Source of the DNA: Ferranicluibacter rubi
Lineage (GTDB): Bacteria > Pseudomonadota > Alphaproteobacteria > Rhizobiales > Rhizobiaceae
Reading direction: 5' to 3'
Length of the DNA: 64,000 nt
NCBI RefSeq assembly: GCF_011603255.1
Contig: NZ_JAANCM010000001.1
Coordinates: forward strand, 310,001-374,000
In this document: positions 62,264 to 64,000 of the stretch, in pieces
Layout of the letters: each line of letters starts with the position of its first letter
Position numbering within the stretch: the stretch's first letter is position 1
Notes under the pieces: model-generated
Seen by the model: only the letters and a program-made list of their open reading frames with translations
What the model was told of the DNA's origin: nothing
The model's database searches: none
Position numbers and translations under genes: made by a program

Positions 62264-62289
62264 GAAAAAAGGGCGGCCGAAGCCGCCCC
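62264..62289 (-). terminator. Intrinsic terminator/attenuator between frcB and frcC
   Basis: On the minus strand GGGCGGC-TTCG-GCCGCCC (62271-62288) with a very stable tetraloop, followed by six T (62265-62270). It lies 27 bp after frcB and inside the operon, so it should cut most transcripts and leave frcB in excess over frcCAK. Confidence 0.9.
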
Positions 62290-62315
62290 TCGCATGATGC
62301 ATGGAAATGCGCAGA

Positions 62316-63338
62316 TCAGCCCCAGCACTTGTCCGTGCCGGCCTTGATGTCGATCGATTCGACGCCAGCCGCAGGCTTGCCGGTGACGAGCGAGACGCCC
62401 GTGTCGAAGAAAGTCTTGCCGGGGGTCGGCTGCGGCTTTTCGCCGGTGTCGGCGAATTTCTTGATGGCCTCGACGCCGAGCGCCGCCATCTGCAGCGGAT
62501 ACTGCTGCGAGGTCGCGCCGATAACGCCTTCCTCGACGTTCTTGATGCCCGGGCAACCGCCGTCGACGGAGACGATCAGCACGTCCTTCTCGCGGCCGAC
62601 GGCCTTGAGCGCTTCGTAGGCGCCGGCAGCGGCCGGCTCGTTGATCGTGTGGACGACGTTGATGGTCGGATCCTTCTGGAGAAGGTTTTCCATGGCGGTA
62701 CGGCCGCCTTCTTCGTTGCCGTTGGTGATGTCGTGGCCGACGATGCGGGCATCGTCCTCGTCACCGATCTTGTTCGGGTCCTTCGGGTCGATGCCGAAGC
62801 CCATCATGAAGCCCTGGTCGCGCATGACGTCGACGGAAGGCTGCGAGGGGGTGAGATCGAGGAAGGCGACCTTGGCGTCCTTGGCGGCATCGCCGAGGGT
62901 GGCAGCAGCCCACTGGCCGATCAGCTTGCCGGCGAGAAGGTTGTCGGTCGCAAACGTCGCATCGGCGCTGTCGGCCGGTTCCAGCGGGGTGTCGAGCGCG
63001 ATGACGAGAAGACCGGCGTCGCGGGCCTGCTTGACGGTGGGCACGATGCCCTTGGTGTCGGATGCGGCAATCAGGATACCCTTGGCGCCATCGGCGATGC
63101 AGGTTTCGATGGCGGCAACCTGGCTTTCGCTATCGCCATCGATCTTGCCGGCATAGGCCTTGAGCGTCACGCCCAGTTCCTTGGCCTTGGCCTCGGCGCC
63201 TTCCTTCATCTTGACGAAGAAGGGGTTCGTATCGGTCTTGGTGATGAGGCAGGCGGTCACGTCGGCAGCCTGTGCCGAGCCCGCGAAAACGACGCCGAGC
63301 GCCAGCGCGCCGAGACCGGCGGTTACGAGATTCTTCAT
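62316..63338 (-). CDS. frcB: Periplasmic fructose/monosaccharide-binding protein FrcB
   Basis: 340 residues; signal peptide 1-24 (cut after GSAQA), then a type I periplasmic-binding fold: [69 protein letters not shown] and [28 protein letters not shown] precedes the ATG at 63338. In Sinorhizobium FrcB binds fructose, mannose and ribose. First gene of frcBCAK, divergent from frcR. Confidence 0.95.
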   Translation of the reverse strand: MKNLVTAGLGALALGVVFAGSAQAADVTACLITKTDTNPFFVKMKEGAEAKAKELGVTLKAYAGKIDGDSESQVAAIETCIADGAKGILIAASDTKGIVPTVKQARDAGLLVIALDTPLEPADSADATFATDNLLAGKLIGQWAAATLGDAAKDAKVAFLDLTPSQPSVDVMRDQGFMMGFGIDPKDPNKIGDEDDARIVGHDITNGNEEGGRTAMENLLQKDPTINVVHTINEPAAAGAYEALKAVGREKDVLIVSVDGGCPGIKNVEEGVIGATSQQYPLQMAALGVEAIKKFADTGEKPQPTPGKTFFDTGVSLVTGKPAAGVESIDIKAGTDKCWG

Positions 63339-63469
63339 GGATATCCTCCCAAGGATCAAATGGTGAGCCGGGTTCCCGGCCCGTCAGGCTTCGCGATCGT
63401 TACGTCCTCCGCAATGAAACCGCGCTTCCGTTAGCGAGCAAACACTAAACGTTTTTGCCTGTCAATAAC

Positions 63470-63486
63470 TAAATCAAATTGATTTA
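63470..63486. promoter_or_regulatory. Candidate FrcR (ROK) operator between frcB and frcR
   Basis: TAAATCAA-A-TTGATTTA is a perfect 17-bp inverted repeat in an AT-rich stretch, 130 bp from frcB and 110 bp from frcR. Symmetry and AT-richness are like NagC/Mlc operators. The match to FrcR is inference. Confidence 0.6.
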
Positions 63487-63596
63487 TTAAAAACCTGTGG
63501 CATTCTCTGCCTGTCGATTGTGCAGCCGCATGCCTAACATGCAGAGAAAAAGCGCAGGGACGGTTCCGGCACTGCGCCGGGACGGGAGGACTTGGA

Positions 63597-64000
63597 ATGA
63601 CGGACTTTATCGAACAGGAGACGCTGCCTGTCATGCCCGACGTCGTGGATCCCGCGGGCGGGGCAAACCAGACGCGCGTGCGTGCTCACAACGAGCGCCT
63701 CGTCATGTCGCTCGTGCGTCGCCACGACGGCCTGTCGAAGGCGGATATCGCGCGCCGTTCGGGTCTTTCGGCGCAGACCGTGTCGGTGATCATGCGCGCG
63801 CTGGAGAAAGACGGGCTGCTCATTCGCGGCGAGCCGACGCGCGGTCGCGTCGGACAGCCATCGGTGCCGATGCATCTCAATCCGTCCGCCGTCTACTCCT
63901 TCGGCGTCAAGATCGGCCGGCGCAGCGCCGACCTCATCCTGATGGACTTCGTCGGCACGATCCGCCTCAACCTGCACCAGCCCTACCCCTACCCCATGCC
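63597..64000 (+). CDS. frcR: ROK-family repressor of the frc operon, N-terminal part (cut by window edge)
   Basis: 134 codons are visible before the window ends. It starts MTDFIEQETLPVMPDVVDPA, has a winged helix-turn-helix at about 30-80 (LVMSLVRRHDGLSKADIARRSGLSAQTVSVIMRAL, then GLLIRGEP) and enters the ROK domain at VYSFGVKIGRRSADL. GGGAGG lies seven bases before the ATG at 63597. Divergent from frcB, as the known frcR. It should release the operator when sugar or sugar phosphate is present. Confidence 0.9.
   Translation, partial: MTDFIEQETLPVMPDVVDPAGGANQTRVRAHNERLVMSLVRRHDGLSKADIARRSGLSAQTVSVIMRALEKDGLLIRGEPTRGRVGQPSVPMHLNPSAVYSFGVKIGRRSADLILMDFVGTIRLNLHQPYPYPM

Noticed and set aside
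1-64000. CRISPR array, insertion sequence, integron or rRNA operon
   Set aside because: I saw no regularly spaced direct repeats, no transposase or integrase gene and no rRNA sequence. The repeats present are short palindromic intergenic elements.

Overview
The window reads as chromosomal DNA of an alphaproteobacterium of the order Hyphomicrobiales (Rhizobiales), most likely family Rhizobiaceae. The evidence is high GC with strongly GC-biased third codon positions, a GcrA cell-cycle regulator, a PodJ-type polar protein, the frcBCAK/frcR sugar cluster, a SAM-II riboswitch in front of metZ, rhizobial palindromic intergenic repeats, and a gene order (podJ-fad; argF-argD-gcrA-phoB-phoU-pst-phoR; pgi-frk-pyrE-pyrC-frc) that I recall from Sinorhizobium/Rhizobium chromosomes. 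I could not run an alignment, so genus is not assigned. Nearly all of it is conserved housekeeping DNA, with small accessory-looking patches next to the two tRNA genes.

Layout. 1-7.1 kb: the start of podJ (minus, cut by the window edge) diverges from a fatty-acid beta-oxidation operon (acyl-CoA dehydrogenase, thiolase, bifunctional hydratase/dehydrogenase). 7.2-13.4 kb: Tim44-like, GDPD and DUF4174 envelope proteins, then manganese importer mntH divergent from its regulator mntR, and a Ca2+/H+ antiporter. 13.6-20 kb: LexA-fold regulator, SNase-like and TerB-like proteins, a solute-binding protein, a membrane glycosyltransferase with an N-terminal domain resembling secretion-ATPase regulatory domains, and a convergent diguanylate cyclase with a perfectly in-register duplicated sensor. 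20.2-24.2 kb: a translationally coupled sugar/polyol operon (FGGY kinase, DeoR regulator, GlpD-like dehydrogenase). 24.2-32.2 kb: tRNA-Gly, dcd, metZ with a complete SAM-II switch, apaG, hslO, argF, argD, gcrA. 32.4-41.4 kb: the whole Pho module (phoR-pstSCAB-phoU-phoB) with a Pho box, followed by a PPK2 polyphosphate kinase. 41.5-51.5 kb: a one-pass membrane protein, a nitronate-monooxygenase-like enzyme, tRNA-Thr and a small stress-like patch (host attachment protein, DUF6894, Crp/Fnr), nadE, AI-2E and MFS transporters. 51.6-64 kb: fadD, pgi, an L,D-transpeptidase, frk, pyrE, a VOC protein, pyrC, and the frc sugar-import operon with the start of its ROK repressor.

How the genes work together. 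Frc import, Frk and Pgi form one route from external fructose to glucose-6-phosphate. FadD plus the first operon form a full fatty-acid beta-oxidation route, and their promoters share a palindromic operator that also precedes the nitronate-monooxygenase-like gene. Pho signalling, high-affinity phosphate uptake and polyphosphate metabolism are adjacent. GcrA has a dense cluster of GANTC methylation sites in its own promoter, and podJ has two GANTC sites and a CtrA-like box. The points I would check first are the shared fatty-acid operator, the possible c-di-GMP-linked glycosyltransferase/diguanylate-cyclase pair, the GANTC cluster, and the repeats whose ends supply stop codons of neighbouring genes.
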